Part shown: one piece after another, positions 42,174-52,285 of the stretch
How the letters are laid out: the number at the start of each line of letters is the position of its first letter
Position numbering within the stretch: position 1 is the first letter of the stretch
The notes under the pieces: model-generated
What the model was told of the DNA's origin: nothing
The model's database searches: none
The model's input: only the letters and a program-made list of their open reading frames with translations
Translations under genes and position numbers: made by a program
Source of the DNA: Emticicia sp. CRIBPO
GTDB lineage: Bacteria; Bacteroidota; Bacteroidia; Cytophagales; Spirosomataceae
Direction: 5' to 3'
Assembly (NCBI RefSeq): GCF_009905725.1
Contig: NZ_JAAAKV010000001.1
Location: 62,001 to 126,000 of the forward strand
DNA: 64,000 nucleotides

Positions 42174-43433
42174 ATGTCAAATCAAAAAAGTAGTTTCTCA
42201 ATCACAGAAGACTGGACCGTCGTGCTGCTCGGTTTTCTGATCATCCTTATTTCTATTGTTGGTTTTATACTTCCTGTTCCTGTTTTCGGATGGGAAAATT
42301 TTTCAGAATTATCTTCCAAAGTCCTGAAACCTTCTAATCTGCTGTTTGTTTTCGGGCAGTTTGTGCTCATTTATGCCGTAGGAATTGCAGGAGTTTTTCT
42401 TACAGGCAAATCAGTTCCCTCCTTTCTCAAAGGTTTCCCGGTGGTTTACTGGCTCACTGTGCTTGCCCTTATCCTGGCCGGAAACGCCCAGGTAAAAGCC
42501 CTTAACCTGGAAGCGGTGATCTTCAGTTTAGTGATCGGCCTGGTTATCGGAAATTTCCTGGATATTCCGGACTGGCTCAGGAACTCGCTTTCGACGGAGT
42601 TATTTGTTAAAATAGGGCTGGTACTTCTGGGTACGTCTGTCATTTTTGCGGATATCCTGAAGGCCGGTTCCCTCGGACTTATCCAGGCTTTGGTGGTAGT
42701 ACTTTCAGTGTGGTATTTTGCTTTCTGGATTTCCAAAAAGTTGGGAATTGATGAAGAAATGGCCATTATGTTGTCCAGTGCCGTCTCTATCTGCGGGGTT
42801 TCTGCGGCCATCGCTACTTCGGGGGCTATCAAGGGAGACTCTAAAAAACTATCTTATGTCATCTCTTTAGTGCTGATCACAGCCATCCCGATGATGATTT
42901 TCATGCCTTACATTGCCAAATGGCTGGGTTTGTCCGAAGAAGTCACTGGAGCGTGGCTGGGCGGTACCATCGACACGACGGGAGCGGTGGTGGCTTCGGG
43001 TACACTGGTAGGAGAAACAGCCCTTAAAATCAGTACCATTGTCAAGTTTTCACAAAATGTTTTGCTGGGAGTAGCGGCTTTTGCCATCTCCATTTACTGG
43101 ACTTACACCAATAACCCACTGGCCAAAGACCAGGAAACTAAACCGACATTAAACGTCATCTGGGAACGTTTTCCGAAATTTGTCCTGGGCTTTATAGGAG
43201 CCTCCCTCCTTTTCTCTTTCATTCTTTCCTCAGAAACCATCAATGAGGTAAAAGGCAGTCTTAAAAACCTGCAGGGCTTATGGTTTGCTTTGGCATTTAC
43301 CAGTATCGGGCTGGAGACGAACTTCTCTGACCTGTTTAACAAAAACAGCAAAAAACCACTTTACGCCTTCCTGATTGCACAAGGTTTTAATATCGTTGTG
43401 ACTTTAGTAATCGCTTATTTTTTATTTAAATGA
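42174..43433 (+). CDS. YeiH-family permease (putative sulfate exporter family)
   Basis: This 419-residue membrane protein has about 10-11 helices and the family motifs LGTSVIFADILKAG, SSAVSICGVSAAIATSGAIKGD and GGTIDTTGAVVASG. The family (UPF0324/YeiH) is annotated as putative sulfate exporters, with some members linked to sulfonate metabolism; the true substrate is unknown. It has only 6 Met and 1 Cys by hand count, unusual for a membrane protein. The next gene overlaps by ATGA. Confidence 0.9.
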   Translation: MSNQKSSFSITEDWTVVLLGFLIILISIVGFILPVPVFGWENFSELSSKVLKPSNLLFVFGQFVLIYAVGIAGVFLTGKSVPSFLKGFPVVYWLTVLALILAGNAQVKALNLEAVIFSLVIGLVIGNFLDIPDWLRNSLSTELFVKIGLVLLGTSVIFADILKAGSLGLIQALVVVLSVWYFAFWISKKLGIDEEMAIMLSSAVSICGVSAAIATSGAIKGDSKKLSYVISLVLITAIPMMIFMPYIAKWLGLSEEVTGAWLGGTIDTTGAVVASGTLVGETALKISTIVKFSQNVLLGVAAFAISIYWTYTNNPLAKDQETKPTLNVIWERFPKFVLGFIGASLLFSFILSSETINEVKGSLKNLQGLWFALAFTSIGLETNFSDLFNKNSKKPLYAFLIAQGFNIVVTLVIAYFLFK

Positions 43434-44230
43434 CCCTGAGAAATCCTGCCCTGATTATATTGTTGATGCTGTTTTCTGAGCCGGCCTTATTTGCTCAGAA
43501 GCGTTATAACCATAATATTGTCTGGGGCAGGCTGGCCCTGACCGATACGCTCAGCAGCAAACTCCGCTGGGAACTGTTCATTCAGCACCGGAGGCAAAAT
43601 ACCGAAGAAAGCGACTGGAATGTCGTCAAAGCTTCCCAATTTACCAGTTACTGGCTGTGGTTTCATTACAATCTATCGCCTTCAACCAAACTCTCGGTTT
43701 CCCCGGTCGGCTATTTTAAAAGCTGGATCCTGATCGCCCACCCGACAGATATCGACAGAGACGGGATCAGGGAATTCAGATGGGCGGCCAGGCTGGACCA
43801 TGAAACCAAAGGCAAATATTTCAATGTACTCAACAGGCATAACCTTGAGTACCGGATACGGGACCTTCAGAACAACAATGTTTTTCAACCCAACTGGCGG
43901 GTGCGGTACATGATCCGGCTGGAAAAGCCGCTGAAGGCCTCCTGGATAAAGAAACCTACTAGTCTCGTCGCTTATGAAGAGGTGTTTATCCAGTTTGGCA
44001 AGGCCGTCAGAAGCAATCCTAACGTTTTTGATCAGAACAGGCTTTATCTGGGCGTAAATCACAGTTTTTCAAAGCGTATCAAGGGGAACCTGGGCTACAT
44101 CTGGGGAATTCAGCAAAGAAACTCAGGTAACGAATTCGATTTTTCCAACATTCTCTGGGGTGTGCTGACGATCTATAATGTATTCAGCCAATTCAGAGGC
44201 AATAAAAAACCTGCTGCAGATCATCATTGA
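43430..44230 (+). CDS. Outer membrane DUF2490 protein
   Basis: This 266-residue protein starts inside the YeiH stop (ATGA overlap), which implies translational coupling. It has a signal peptide ending at LFAQ and alternating beta-strand patterns ending in VFSQF, as in the DUF2490 beta-barrel family. It may provide the outer membrane path for whatever the YeiH permease handles; this is inference. It holds no Cys and 3 Met. Confidence 0.82.
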   Translation: MTLRNPALIILLMLFSEPALFAQKRYNHNIVWGRLALTDTLSSKLRWELFIQHRRQNTEESDWNVVKASQFTSYWLWFHYNLSPSTKLSVSPVGYFKSWILIAHPTDIDRDGIREFRWAARLDHETKGKYFNVLNRHNLEYRIRDLQNNNVFQPNWRVRYMIRLEKPLKASWIKKPTSLVAYEEVFIQFGKAVRSNPNVFDQNRLYLGVNHSFSKRIKGNLGYIWGIQQRNSGNEFDFSNILWGVLTIYNVFSQFRGNKKPAADHH

Positions 44231-44237
44231 AAATTTG

Positions 44238-44245
44238 TATATTTG
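44238..44245 (+). promoter_or_regulatory. -7 promoter element (TATATTTG)
   Basis: TATATTTG is an exact -7 match, 21 bases before the ATG of the SMP-30-like gene. A TTG at the usual -33 spacing is missing. Confidence 0.5.
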
Positions 44246-44266
44246 ATCAACAATATCTTATGAAAA

Positions 44267-45523
44267 ATGAAAAAAGCTTTACTTCTGACACTGATCTTTT
44301 CTTACTCCCTGTCCAATGCCCAGGGTCTGCAGGAATTATTCACCCAAAGCACAGACGCCTATAAAAAGAAAGACTTCGGATCCTTTCTTACACTTACACA
44401 AAAACTGGATAACATCAGGCCTTCCCATCCCCGGATCACCTACAACCTGGCGTCGGCTTACGCCCTGAACGGGCAAAAGGAAAAGGCCTTTGAGGTTCTG
44501 GAGAAACTGATCAGGACGAACAACCAAACAGCTTTTGAATCAGATTCTGACTTTGTTTCGCTTCAATCTGCACCAGCTTATGGGAAATTACTGCTGTTAA
44601 AAAAAGAACTTGGTCTGGAAGTGAAAAACAGTAAGCTGATCGTCAGCCTTAACATCAAAGACCTGCATCCTGAAAGTGTGCTTTTTCTGAAGAAAAGCAA
44701 TACCTGGCTGGCTTCCTCCATCAGGAAAAGGAAGATCGTCAGTTTTGATCCCAAAACAGGAAAATGTACCGACTGGCTTGCAGAAGTCGGCATTTTGTCA
44801 GTTTTTGCCCTTAAACCGGATCAGGATGAACGATATCTCTGGGTGGCTACAGCTGCGATGCCGGAGATGGAGGGTTTCAGTAAAGAACTGGAAGGACAGG
44901 CTGAAATCCTGAAAGTGGACATTTCAACCCATAAAATAGTTGAGCGGTTGAAGACCCGAGGAAGCCATGTTTTCGGGGACCTGATCGTCAGTAAAAAGGG
45001 GGAGGTTTTTATTTCAGACAGTGATCAGCCGGTCATCTACAAAATAACGGGTGGGACCGTTCAGCCCTGGCTTGACCTTAGCGGAGAAGCCTTTAACCTG
45101 CAAGGCCTGAGCTTCGACGCTGCAGAAAAGAACATATACATTTCCGACTATCTCAAAGGCATTTTGAAAATACCTGCAGATCATCCGGAATCCGGAAAAT
45201 GGATGGATTTTCCTTCAGATGCCACTAAAAAAGGCATCGACGGGCTGATTCATTACAAAAACTCTCTGATAGCCATTCACAACGGCGTTCAGCCGATCAG
45301 GATAGTCAGGTATTTTCTTGACGACAAAGGTGAGCGGATTGTCCGTGCAGAAGTGATTGATAACAACCGCAAAGAGCTGGATGAACCTGCCCTGGCATTT
45401 GCCATGAACGATATGCTGTATTATTTTGGCAATTCTCCGTGGAAAGCTTATAACAAAGACTTTAGCCTTGACAATAACAAATATGAAGCTCCGATGCTTT
45501 TCAGTTACTTACTGTCCAGGTGA
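44267..45523 (+). CDS. Secreted SMP-30/NHL-like beta-propeller protein with TPR-like N-terminus
   Basis: This 418-residue protein has a signal peptide (LLLTLIFSYSLSNAQ). Residues about 20-110 form a TPR-like helical pair (RITYNLASAYALNGQKEKAFEVLEKL in parts). Residues about 130-400 form a six-bladed propeller with FDPKTGKCTDW, GEVFISDSDQPVIYKI and IYISDYLKGILKI repeats, like SMP-30/gluconolactonase proteins. The substrate is unknown. It sits in the sulfur-related cluster with its own -7 element. Confidence 0.8.
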   Translation: MKKALLLTLIFSYSLSNAQGLQELFTQSTDAYKKKDFGSFLTLTQKLDNIRPSHPRITYNLASAYALNGQKEKAFEVLEKLIRTNNQTAFESDSDFVSLQSAPAYGKLLLLKKELGLEVKNSKLIVSLNIKDLHPESVLFLKKSNTWLASSIRKRKIVSFDPKTGKCTDWLAEVGILSVFALKPDQDERYLWVATAAMPEMEGFSKELEGQAEILKVDISTHKIVERLKTRGSHVFGDLIVSKKGEVFISDSDQPVIYKITGGTVQPWLDLSGEAFNLQGLSFDAAEKNIYISDYLKGILKIPADHPESGKWMDFPSDATKKGIDGLIHYKNSLIAIHNGVQPIRIVRYFLDDKGERIVRAEVIDNNRKELDEPALAFAMNDMLYYFGNSPWKAYNKDFSLDNNKYEAPMLFSYLLSR

Positions 45524-45578
45524 TTTACTTCCGGTAAGAAAATCACCATAAATTGTTGAAAAAAAATCACAGCAACAA

Positions 45579-46929
<1,351 letters not shown>

Positions 46930-46936
46930 AATAAGT

Positions 46937-46964
46937 AAAACAGCCGGCTGGTCCGGCTGTTTTT
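46937..46964 (+). terminator. Rho-independent terminator after metY
   Basis: AAAACAGCCGG (46937-46947) pairs with CCGGCTGTTTT (46953-46963) around CTGGT, ending in T. Confidence 0.9.
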
Positions 46965-46968
46965 AAAT

Positions 46969-46976
46969 TATATTTG
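46969..46976 (+). promoter_or_regulatory. -7 promoter element (TATATTTG)
   Basis: This is an exact -7 match immediately after the metY terminator and 17 bases before the aminotransferase ATG, so the leader would be about 10 bases. Confidence 0.5.
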
Positions 46977-46993
46977 CTGCAAAAAACACCTCT

Positions 46994-48154
46994 ATGACCC
47001 TTTCTGCCAAGCCGGTAATCTCTTCCAAACTTCCTGATATCGGCACCACTATTTTCACAGTCATGTCTAAACTGGCCCTGGAGCACCATGCTCTGAATCT
47101 TTCACAGGGATTCCCGAATTTTGATGTGGCACCGGAGCTGACGTCGTTACTGGATAAATATACCCGCAAAGGATTCAACCAATATGCCCCGATGACCGGT
47201 GTGCAGGTTTTAAGAGAGGCACTGTCAGAAAAAACTTCGGCTCTTTATGGAGTAAATTATGATCCTGAAACTGAGATTACAGTCACTTCAGGAGCTACAG
47301 AGGCATTGTTTGCAGCGATTTCAGCGGTCGTTTCTCCCGGCGATGAGGTCATTATATTCGACCCTGCTTATGACAGCTATGCCCCGGCCATCAGGCTAAA
47401 TGGCGGTATACCTGTTTATGTCACCTTAACACCTCCCGACTATACCATTGACTGGCAGGAAGTTAAAGGCAAAATATCCGATAAAACACGGATGATCATC
47501 ATCAACACTCCCCACAATCCTACCGGAACCGTGTTGAGCAGTGAAGATTTAAATCAGCTGGCTGCTTTGGTCAGGGACACAGATATTTTTGTGCTGGGCG
47601 ATGAGGTCTATGAACACATTATTTTCGATGGCTTGCCGCATCATTCCCTGCTTACTCACCCTGAACTTAAAGAAAGGAGCTTCATCTGCGGGTCATTCGG
47701 GAAGACATTCCACATAACAGGCTGGAAAATAGGCTATTGTCTCGCTCCTAAAGACTTGAGTGTCGAATTCAGGAAAGTACATCAGTACCTCACTTTCAGT
47801 ACGTTCACACCTGCTCAGTATGCCCTGGCAGAATATCTTAAAACTCCTGAAAACTATCTTTCCATTCCGGCGTTTTATGAAAGCAAAAGAGACCAGTTCC
47901 TGTCCGCCATAGCCGGCTCGCGGTTTAATTTCAAACCCTCACAGGGAAGTTTTTTTCAGAATGTTTCGTACGAGGCCCTTACCGATGAAAACGACTTTGA
48001 CCTGGCCGTCAGGCTCACTAAGGAGATTGGTGTGGCTTCCATTCCCGTTTCTGTTTTTTATCATCAGAAAAACGATTTCAAGATACTCCGCTTCTGCTTT
48101 GCAAAAGACCGGGAAACCCTTGAAAAAGCCGGAGAAAAGCTCTCAAAACTCTGA
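46994..48154 (+). CDS. Class I/II PLP aminotransferase, methionine aminotransferase (YbdL/MtnE-like)
   Basis: This 386-residue enzyme has the fold type I motifs LSQGFPNFD, TSGATEALFAAI, NTPHNPTGTVLS and GSFGKTFHITGWKIGY, where the lysine binds PLP. The opening SQGFPNFD and overall pattern match KAT/YbdL enzymes that transaminate methionine with aromatic or branched 2-oxo acids, the last step of methionine salvage. It follows metY with its own promoter, so the two support methionine metabolism. Confidence 0.9.
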   Translation: MTLSAKPVISSKLPDIGTTIFTVMSKLALEHHALNLSQGFPNFDVAPELTSLLDKYTRKGFNQYAPMTGVQVLREALSEKTSALYGVNYDPETEITVTSGATEALFAAISAVVSPGDEVIIFDPAYDSYAPAIRLNGGIPVYVTLTPPDYTIDWQEVKGKISDKTRMIIINTPHNPTGTVLSSEDLNQLAALVRDTDIFVLGDEVYEHIIFDGLPHHSLLTHPELKERSFICGSFGKTFHITGWKIGYCLAPKDLSVEFRKVHQYLTFSTFTPAQYALAEYLKTPENYLSIPAFYESKRDQFLSAIAGSRFNFKPSQGSFFQNVSYEALTDENDFDLAVRLTKEIGVASIPVSVFYHQKNDFKILRFCFAKDRETLEKAGEKLSKL

Positions 48155-48251
48155 TTTCTTCTTCCACAGAAGATTTCTCCTGATTGATTTTTAAAATATT
48201 CTGATAAAGAATAGTACATTTCAAACAAAATGATCGATTTTCCGCGATAAA

Positions 48252-48268
48252 TCTACCAAATCGATAGA
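48252..48268. promoter_or_regulatory. Candidate operator site 3 (TCTA-N9-TAGA)
   Basis: TCTACCAAATCGATAGA, preceded by AA and followed by CT as in site 4. It ends 10 bases before TATATTTA (48279-48286), a one-mismatch -7 element of the TlpA-like gene. Confidence 0.55.
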
Positions 48269-48278
48269 CTTATTTGTT

Positions 48279-48286
48279 TATATTTA
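48279..48286 (+). promoter_or_regulatory. Probable -7 element (TATATTTA)
   Basis: One mismatch to TAnnTTTG, 22 bases before the ATG of the TlpA-like gene, beside operator site 3. Confidence 0.4.
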
Positions 48287-48308
48287 CATACTAAACAAAC
48301 TAAAATCA

Positions 48309-49529
48309 ATGAAGACGATCAGGTTAATAATTCTCTCTGTTTTTTCGGTTACACTGGCCAGTGCCCAGGTGACACCCAAACAAGGACCATGGAGAGGGAC
48401 TTTCAAATTATTCAACGGGGCAGAAGCTCCTTTTAACTTTGAACTTAAAGACAAAAACGCTTACCTGATCAATGGTAAAGAGCGTTTTGAAATCAAAGGT
48501 GTTTATCAGAAAAACGATTCTCTTTTTATTCCCATTGATATTTTCGATGCCGTCATCAAGGCGAAGGTGGAAAGTGCGGGTAAACTTTCAGGTATTTTCA
48601 GAAGACTGAATTCAACCATTCCGGATATCAGTTTCACCGCTGAGCAAGGCAAAACTTACCGTTTCTTTGAAAACCCGGGGGCTGCCAGCGTGAGTTTGCA
48701 TGGCAACTGGGATGTGGTCATCGGTACCAGCCCGAATAAACTGGTGGGCGTATTTACCCAGACCGGAAACAAACTTTCAGGTACTTTCCTATCAAAAACC
48801 GGTGATTACCGTTTCCTGGAGGGTTCTGTTCAAGGTGACGAGTTTTTCCTTTCGGCGTTCAGCGGTTCAAGTCCCAGCCTGATCAAAGGGAAAATTTCGG
48901 GAGATGAGCTGACAGCTGAATACATCACGATCAGAGGCTCACAGCCGGTAAAAGGTACGAGGAATGAAAAAGCCGCTTTACCTGATGCTTACTCTCTGAC
49001 CAAAATAAAAGAAGGAACCACATTTGACTTCACGTTTCCGGATGCCTTCACTGGCAAACCGGTATCTCTGAAAGATACAAGATACAAAGGCAAAGTAGTG
49101 GTGGTAACCATCCTGGGTAGCTGGTGTCCCAACTGTATCGATGAAGCTACTTTTCTTTCGCCATGGTACAAAGCCAACAAAGACAGGGGCGTTGAAATCA
49201 TCGGATTATCTTTCGAACGTAAGAACGATGCGGCTTTTGCCAAAACAAGGCTGGAGGCTTTAAAAACAAGGTTCGGAATTGATTATCCGCTATTGTTTGC
49301 GGGCTTATCCGATAACAATTATGTCAAGTCGGTGTTGCCGTCATTGACTGACTTTATCTCCTTCCCTACCACGATCTTTATTGATAAAAACGGGAACGTG
49401 AGCAAGATACATACCGGTTATTCAGGACCTGCTACAGGGAAATATTATGAAGCATTCGTTAAAGAATTCAACCATGATATCGACACCCTGCTGGGAAGTG
49501 ATGCAGGCAAAGGCCAGACGGGGAAATGA
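48309..49529 (+). CDS. Secreted TlpA/ResA-like thioredoxin-domain protein
   Basis: This 406-residue protein has a signal peptide ending at ASAQ. The first 230 residues are beta-rich repeats without recognised motif. The C-terminal thioredoxin domain has the active site SWCPNC (Cys273-Pro-Asn-Cys276) and the cis-Pro region FPTTIFIDKNG. It should reduce disulfides or cytochrome-type thiols in the periplasm. Its only cysteines are the catalytic pair and its only methionine is the initiator, an extreme composition. It is followed by a terminator. Confidence 0.9.
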   Translation: MKTIRLIILSVFSVTLASAQVTPKQGPWRGTFKLFNGAEAPFNFELKDKNAYLINGKERFEIKGVYQKNDSLFIPIDIFDAVIKAKVESAGKLSGIFRRLNSTIPDISFTAEQGKTYRFFENPGAASVSLHGNWDVVIGTSPNKLVGVFTQTGNKLSGTFLSKTGDYRFLEGSVQGDEFFLSAFSGSSPSLIKGKISGDELTAEYITIRGSQPVKGTRNEKAALPDAYSLTKIKEGTTFDFTFPDAFTGKPVSLKDTRYKGKVVVVTILGSWCPNCIDEATFLSPWYKANKDRGVEIIGLSFERKNDAAFAKTRLEALKTRFGIDYPLLFAGLSDNNYVKSVLPSLTDFISFPTTIFIDKNGNVSKIHTGYSGPATGKYYEAFVKEFNHDIDTLLGSDAGKGQTGK

Positions 49530-49608
49530 CCGGAGAAAACGAGTATGGAAAAAGGATATTTACTCTTATTCTTTCCAGAAAGCGGAACAAACTGAAAATC
49601 AATAAATA

Positions 49609-49638
49609 AGAATGCCGGCTAGCCAACCGGCATTCTTT
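49609..49638 (+). terminator. Rho-independent terminator after the TlpA-like gene
   Basis: AGAATGCCGG (49609-49618) pairs perfectly with CCGGCATTCT (49627-49636); the T run is short. Confidence 0.8.
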
Positions 49639-49650
49639 ATGAAAATTTAA

Positions 49651-49667
49651 TCTACTAATATACTAGA
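49651..49667. promoter_or_regulatory. Candidate operator site 4 (TCTA-N9-TAGA)
   Basis: TCTACTAATATACTAGA; the flanks AA and CT equal those of site 3. It overlaps the expected -33 region of the promoter whose -7 element is at 49687-49694, a position suited to repression. Confidence 0.55.
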
Positions 49668-49686
49668 CTATATAGAGTTATTTAAT

Positions 49687-49694
49687 TATATTTG
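49687..49694 (+). promoter_or_regulatory. -7 promoter element (TATATTTG)
   Basis: Exact -7 match, 32 bases before the ATG of the cysteine-free redoxin gene. Confidence 0.55.
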
Positions 49695-49726
49695 CACTAT
49701 AATCAGCAAGCGAAATATACTATAAG

Positions 49727-50371
49727 ATGATTAAAAAGCATTTACCTCAATATGATCCGGCATTCTGGGATACGGAAATCCCGCTGAACAGGTCCAATGA
49801 AAAGTTGCTCCATTTGCAGACCGGAGCTAAAATGCCTGATTTATACATAGCAAAAGACATGGCCTTCTGGCAGAATATTCCAAAGAAATTTAAATTCGAG
49901 AAACCAAGCCTGTTCTCACTGATCGGCAATAAACCCCTGGTGATCAGCTTTCTGGCTGGCGGCTGGAATAATTATGGCAAACAGCATCTTGAAACATTAA
50001 AGAGTGTATACCAGGAAATTAAAGCTTTAAACGGCAACCTCCTGGTAATATTAAATGCCTCTTATACCGATTCTCTGGAAATGATCCGTTATTTTGAAGT
50101 CGATTTTAATATTGTGGTGGATCCGGACAATCAGATTGCGACAAAATTCGGTCTGTACTCTGAAACGGCCCCGGTTTGGGACCGTATTTCAGGAATATCC
50201 GAAGAAGTGCCCGTTCCGGCTACGTTTGTCGTTAATCAGTCGGGTTCTATTATTTATCATACCATTGATGAAGATTTTGACAAGCCGTTTTCTCCTACGG
50301 AAGTTTTGGGAGCGGTTTTCGCGGCAGCAAGCCGGGTGCCTTATAACAACAGATACCGTTTTGCTACCTGA
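49727..50371 (+). CDS. Peroxiredoxin-like (AhpC/redoxin fold) protein without cysteine
   Basis: This 214-residue protein aligns with peroxiredoxin-like proteins that normally read YRGGWCPYC. Here the segment is LAGGWNNYGKQHLETLKSV, with Asn81 and Gly84 where the CxxC cysteines should be. The thioredoxin-fold strands (PLVISFLA, NLLVILNAS, NIVVDPDNQIATKFGL, VPATFVVNQSGSII) are intact. The whole protein has no cysteine, so it cannot be a thiol peroxidase. It may be a structural or binding homologue. It is the first gene of a pair with a small hydrolase, 26 bases apart. Confidence 0.85.
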   Translation: MIKKHLPQYDPAFWDTEIPLNRSNEKLLHLQTGAKMPDLYIAKDMAFWQNIPKKFKFEKPSLFSLIGNKPLVISFLAGGWNNYGKQHLETLKSVYQEIKALNGNLLVILNASYTDSLEMIRYFEVDFNIVVDPDNQIATKFGLYSETAPVWDRISGISEEVPVPATFVVNQSGSIIYHTIDEDFDKPFSPTEVLGAVFAAASRVPYNNRYRFAT

Positions 50372-50397
50372 ATCAACGTCCTTTAAATTGAGCAAAG

Positions 50398-50982
50398 ATG
50401 AATAGTCGCACACATTTCTTAACGCATCCCGGACTGGCATCTTCGGGGCCGCAACACTGGCAAACCATCTGGGAAGACCAGTCACCTGAACTTTTCAAAC
50501 GGGTGGAACAGGACAACTGGGACTGGCCCGAAAGAAAGGTCTGGGTGGAAAGATTGCAGGAGTATGTAGCAGCACTGACCGGCCCCACTGTTTTGGTAGC
50601 CCATAGCATGGGTTGTATTACAGTAGCTTACTGGGCCAGAAAATACAGTTCTCCTTACATTACAGGGGCACTACTTGTCGCTCCTGCAGATGTGGAAAGG
50701 TCAAAGAGGCTTAATTTTGTAGTTGATTTCTGCCCAATTCCGGAAGAAAAGCTACCTTTTGAAAGCATAGTCGTGGCCAGCAGCAATGATCCCTTTGCGG
50801 ACATTGACCGCTCCAGGAAATTTGCCATGGATTGGGGAAGCAACTTTGTCAATCTTGGTGAGAAAGGACATATCAACGCCATTTCAAAATTAGGAGACTG
50901 GAAAGAAGGCAAACAATTGCTGAAAAAACTGTCCGCTAAAAATGGCATTCTTTTTGAAAATGAATCATTAATCAATTATTAA
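50398..50982 (+). CDS. RBBP9/YdeN-family serine hydrolase
   Basis: This 194-residue alpha/beta hydrolase has the opening HPGLASSGPQHWQTIWE typical of the family, the nucleophile elbow VAHSMGC (Ser in AHSMG), an Asp in SNDPFADIDRS and the catalytic His in EKGHINAISKLGDW. The substrate is unknown. It is probably co-transcribed with the cysteine-free redoxin. Confidence 0.93.
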   Translation: MNSRTHFLTHPGLASSGPQHWQTIWEDQSPELFKRVEQDNWDWPERKVWVERLQEYVAALTGPTVLVAHSMGCITVAYWARKYSSPYITGALLVAPADVERSKRLNFVVDFCPIPEEKLPFESIVVASSNDPFADIDRSRKFAMDWGSNFVNLGEKGHINAISKLGDWKEGKQLLKKLSAKNGILFENESLINY

Positions 50983-51044
50983 CCAATCCCTGAATAATAC
51001 GTCAACAGGAAATCTCGTTAGAAGCTAAAATTATAAATTTTGTC

Positions 51045-51052
51045 TATATTTG
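51045..51052 (+). promoter_or_regulatory. -7 promoter element (TATATTTG)
   Basis: Exact -7 match, 30 bases before the ATG of the aldo/keto reductase gene, preceded by GTC so that TCTATATTTG repeats the motif seen at 45601-45610. Confidence 0.5.
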
Positions 51053-51082
51053 TGCTTCAATTCCTAAAAAAACCGCATCTCA

Positions 51083-51958
51083 ATGAAAAAAGTATATCTT
51101 AGTGATTCTGGCCCTAAAGTATCTGAGGCAATTTACGGCTTCTGGCGATGGGAAGATTGGGGAACAGAAACCACCTCAAAGATCGAGAAAATAATTAATC
51201 TGTGTTTAGAACTGGGTATCAATACATTTGACCACGCCGACAGTTACGGTGACTTTACCATAGAAGAACATTTCGGAAAGATCATCAAAAACAAGTCTTT
51301 CAACAGGGAAGACATTGTGTTATTCAGTAAATGCGGGATCCGTAAGTCAAAAGACGGCCAGTTCACATTCTATGATACTTCAAGAGACCATATCGTTAAA
51401 AGTATTGAAAACTCGTTAAAGAAATTCAATACCGATTACCTTGATATCTTTCTTTTGCAACACAATGATTTCCTGACCGACCCGGAAGAAACAGCCAGGG
51501 CCCTCACAGAAGTGGTTAACTCTGGTAAAGCCAAGCACATCGGTGTAGCTAATTACTCGGCCTCTCAGCACCAGTTGCTGGATTCCTATCTGAATATTCC
51601 TTTGGTGACGAATCATATTGAGCTTAACCTGGTGGATATTTCGGCCCTTCATGACGGAAGAATAGATTACGCCAAGCAGCGTTTCTGTAAACCTTTGGCA
51701 TGGGCTCCCCTGGCTGGAGGTGTGATCATGAACGGCAATGATGAAAAATCAATCATCCTGAGAGCCAAGCTTTATGACATCAGCAAGAAATACGATGCCA
51801 ATATTGAGCAGACCGCCGTAGCATGGCTGATGAAATTAGGCACTTTGCCTATCATCGGTTCACTGTCTGAAGAGAGGATCGTCAATGCAGCCAGTGCATC
51901 AAAAATAAAACTCAGCCACGAAGACTGGTACGAAATATACCAGGTGGCTATTCAATAA
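51083..51958 (+). CDS. Aldo/keto reductase (YdhF-like)
   Basis: This 291-residue NAD(P)H-dependent reductase has the TIM-barrel signature INTFDHADSYGDFTIEEHFG with the catalytic Asp/Tyr, the lysine in LFSKCGI and the His in LLQHND. The closest known type is E. coli YdhF. The substrate is unknown. It is monocistronic and ends with a strong terminator; its -7 element is identical to that of metY. Confidence 0.93.
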   Translation: MKKVYLSDSGPKVSEAIYGFWRWEDWGTETTSKIEKIINLCLELGINTFDHADSYGDFTIEEHFGKIIKNKSFNREDIVLFSKCGIRKSKDGQFTFYDTSRDHIVKSIENSLKKFNTDYLDIFLLQHNDFLTDPEETARALTEVVNSGKAKHIGVANYSASQHQLLDSYLNIPLVTNHIELNLVDISALHDGRIDYAKQRFCKPLAWAPLAGGVIMNGNDEKSIILRAKLYDISKKYDANIEQTAVAWLMKLGTLPIIGSLSEERIVNAASASKIKLSHEDWYEIYQVAIQ

Positions 51959-51972
51959 AAGAAATTCTTCAG

Positions 51973-52000
51973 GCCGGCATCTTGCGATGCCGGCTTTTTT
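51973..52000 (+). terminator. Rho-independent terminator
   Basis: GCCGGCATC (51973-51981) and GATGCCGGC (51986-51994) pair perfectly around TTGC, followed by six T. Confidence 0.93.
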
Positions 52001-52285
52001 ATGCCCCGTTTTCAGAAATCCCCGTTCTGCTGTGTAACAAATTCCCCACTTTCACGCATTTTTCCATGAACGAAAATTCCTCAGAAAATTATCTCACTGC
52101 ACAAAAAATACACTAATCACCTCAATATCAATCAACTAAACCCAAATTTTTGATTTTTGTAAAAATCCCGCAAGTGTGGATCACTATTTTTTTAAATAAA
52201 GACGAAACGTACCTAACTAATTGCTCTGAAGCTTTAAATATTTAAAAGCTCACAGTAATTAAAAAATCAACTAAAAAAAAGTCTT
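52001..52285. other. AT-rich intergenic region
   Basis: It holds no gene. GATTTTT/AAAAATC (about 52152-52167) forms a small AT hairpin, and TATTTTTT at 52185-52192 may be a weak -7 element for the glycine-zipper lipoprotein. Nothing else was recognised. Confidence 0.4.

Noticed and set aside
42174-43433. Assigning sulfate export as a proven function of the YeiH-family permease
   Set aside because: The family name rests on weak evidence; only membership in the family and a sulfur-related neighbourhood can be stated.
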